A DNA stretch of 7,028 nt, from positions 1 through 7,028 of the forward strand of contig DMHI01000126.1 of the NCBI GenBank assembly GCA_003449515.1, written 5' to 3'. This document shows, piece after piece, positions 6,351-7,028 of the stretch; position 1 is the first letter of the stretch, and the number at the start of each line of letters is the position of its first letter. A model generated the notes under the pieces. The model was given only the letters and a program-made list of their open reading frames with translations, did not search any database and had not been told where the DNA came from. Origin of the DNA: Lysobacteraceae bacterium. Its GTDB lineage: Bacteria; Pseudomonadota; Gammaproteobacteria; Xanthomonadales; Xanthomonadaceae. Position numbers and translations under genes: made by a program.

Positions 6351-7028
6351 TCAGAACGAGGCGGTGAGGGTGAGGCGCGCATTGCGCCCGGGGCGGGTGA
6401 AGCGGTCGAGGACGGCCGAGGTCGCACGCACGCCGGCGGTATCGGTGCCGTCCCAGACGCGGCGGTCGGCGAGGTTGAACACCGCCGCTTCGACCTTGAA
6501 CGTGTCGTTGAAGGCCCAATCGGCGACGACATCGAGCAGCGCGTAGCCCGGTGCGATGAACGCGCCGGTGCCGCTGACATCGTGCTGACGCGCGGCTGCC
6601 GTGGCGATCAGCTCGACGCCGCCGGCATCGCCACGCCAGCCCATGCCGAGCACGGCGCGCAGCGGGTCGATCGAGGCGAGCCAGAGGTCGGCGGTGCGAT
6701 CCACCCCGCGGGTCCGGCTGGCGGCGAAACGCAGGTAGCCCCCGTCGAGGCCGACGCCGTCGAGTGCCAGGCGTGCGCTGGCCTCCGCGCCCCAGGTCTC
6801 CACGCGCGACCGGTTCACCGACTGGAACAGCAGCAGTCCGGTCACCGGATCGACGCCGACATTGCGCCGCGAGTCGATGAAGTCGCGGTAGCGCGAGGCA
6901 TGTGCGGTCAACGTCCACTGCAGGGCACCGTGGTCGCCGCGCAGGCCGGCATCGACGCCACGGCTGGTTTCGGGCTTGAGATCGGGGTTGGGCAATGCGG
7001 CATAGCCCGAGGCGACGTTGGTGAAGCC
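6351..7028 (-). CDS. TonB-dependent outer-membrane receptor, probable heme/hemoprotein type (C-terminal part only)
   Basis: Only the last 225 residues are in the window; the plug, the TonB box and most of the barrel lie beyond 7028. What is seen is beta-barrel: alternating amphipathic strands and a final PGRNARLTLTASF ending in Phe, the usual signal for BAM insertion. NPDLKPETS begins at visible residue 14, the C-terminal half of the FRAP/NPDL region. NPDLKPE also occurs in other TonB receptors, but with FIAPGYALLDVVADW, AVFNLADRRVWD and LDRFTRPGRN near the end the pattern resembles the hemoglobin/transferrin/lactoferrin family (TonB-hemoglobin type). Such receptors capture heme or host iron proteins and import the ligand using TonB-ExbBD energy. 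The stop (6351-6353) is 20 bases before the DUF6607 start. The ligand class is an inference; a siderophore receptor remains possible. Confidence 0.9.
   Translation of the reverse strand, partial: GFTNVASGYAALPNPDLKPETSRGVDAGLRGDHGALQWTLTAHASRYRDFIDSRRNVGVDPVTGLLLFQSVNRSRVETWGAEASARLALDGVGLDGGYLRFAASRTRGVDRTADLWLASIDPLRAVLGMGWRGDAGGVELIATAAARQHDVSGTGAFIAPGYALLDVVADWAFNDTFKVEAAVFNLADRRVWDGTDTAGVRATSAVLDRFTRPGRNARLTLTASF

Noticed and set aside
6331..6918. N-terminal extension of the DUF6607 frame to 6918
   Set aside because: It overlaps the receptor coding region in another frame; the signal peptide and AGGAG place the start at 6330.

Overview
The window is GC-rich and gene-dense. All six genes read on the minus strand, so the order of transcription runs from high to low coordinates. 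The GcvT sequence follows the gammaproteobacterial form almost column by column and is closest, from memory, to Xanthomonas-type proteins. The qmcA-ybbJ pair and the FbpA/FbpB and DUF6607 proteins fit the same source. My inference is a Lysobacterales (Xanthomonadales)-like gammaproteobacterium; the genus cannot be named from this sequence.

Layout in transcription order: (1) the C-terminal 225 residues of a TonB-dependent outer-membrane receptor, probably of the heme/hemoprotein class, entering from the right edge; (2) immediately downstream, a secreted DUF6607 protein; (3) a separate unit, with its own TATACT -10 element, encoding the SPFH/band-7 membrane protein QmcA and its NfeD-type partner YbbJ; (4) a ferric-iron ABC import unit, fbpA-fbpB, with a 10-nt gene overlap and a 19-bp Fur-box-like palindrome lying over its predicted promoter; (5) gcvT, the aminomethyltransferase of the glycine cleavage system, running off the left edge about 35 codons before its expected end.

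Functionally, two of the units point to iron: outer-membrane capture (receptor plus DUF6607) and periplasm-to-cytoplasm ferric import (FbpA, FbpB). They are separated by the qmcA-ybbJ membrane-quality or microdomain pair, and gcvT is one-carbon metabolism. No FbpC-type ATPase is present where the import operon would usually carry one.

Nothing here is a clearly new system. The points most worth a second look are the DUF6607 protein paired with the receptor, the lipid-anchored FbpA with a long Ala/Pro linker and no ATPase gene beside it, the Fur site, and an in-frame insertion in GcvT. There are no RNA genes, mobile elements or CRISPR arrays, and no gene-free stretch longer than about 95 bases.
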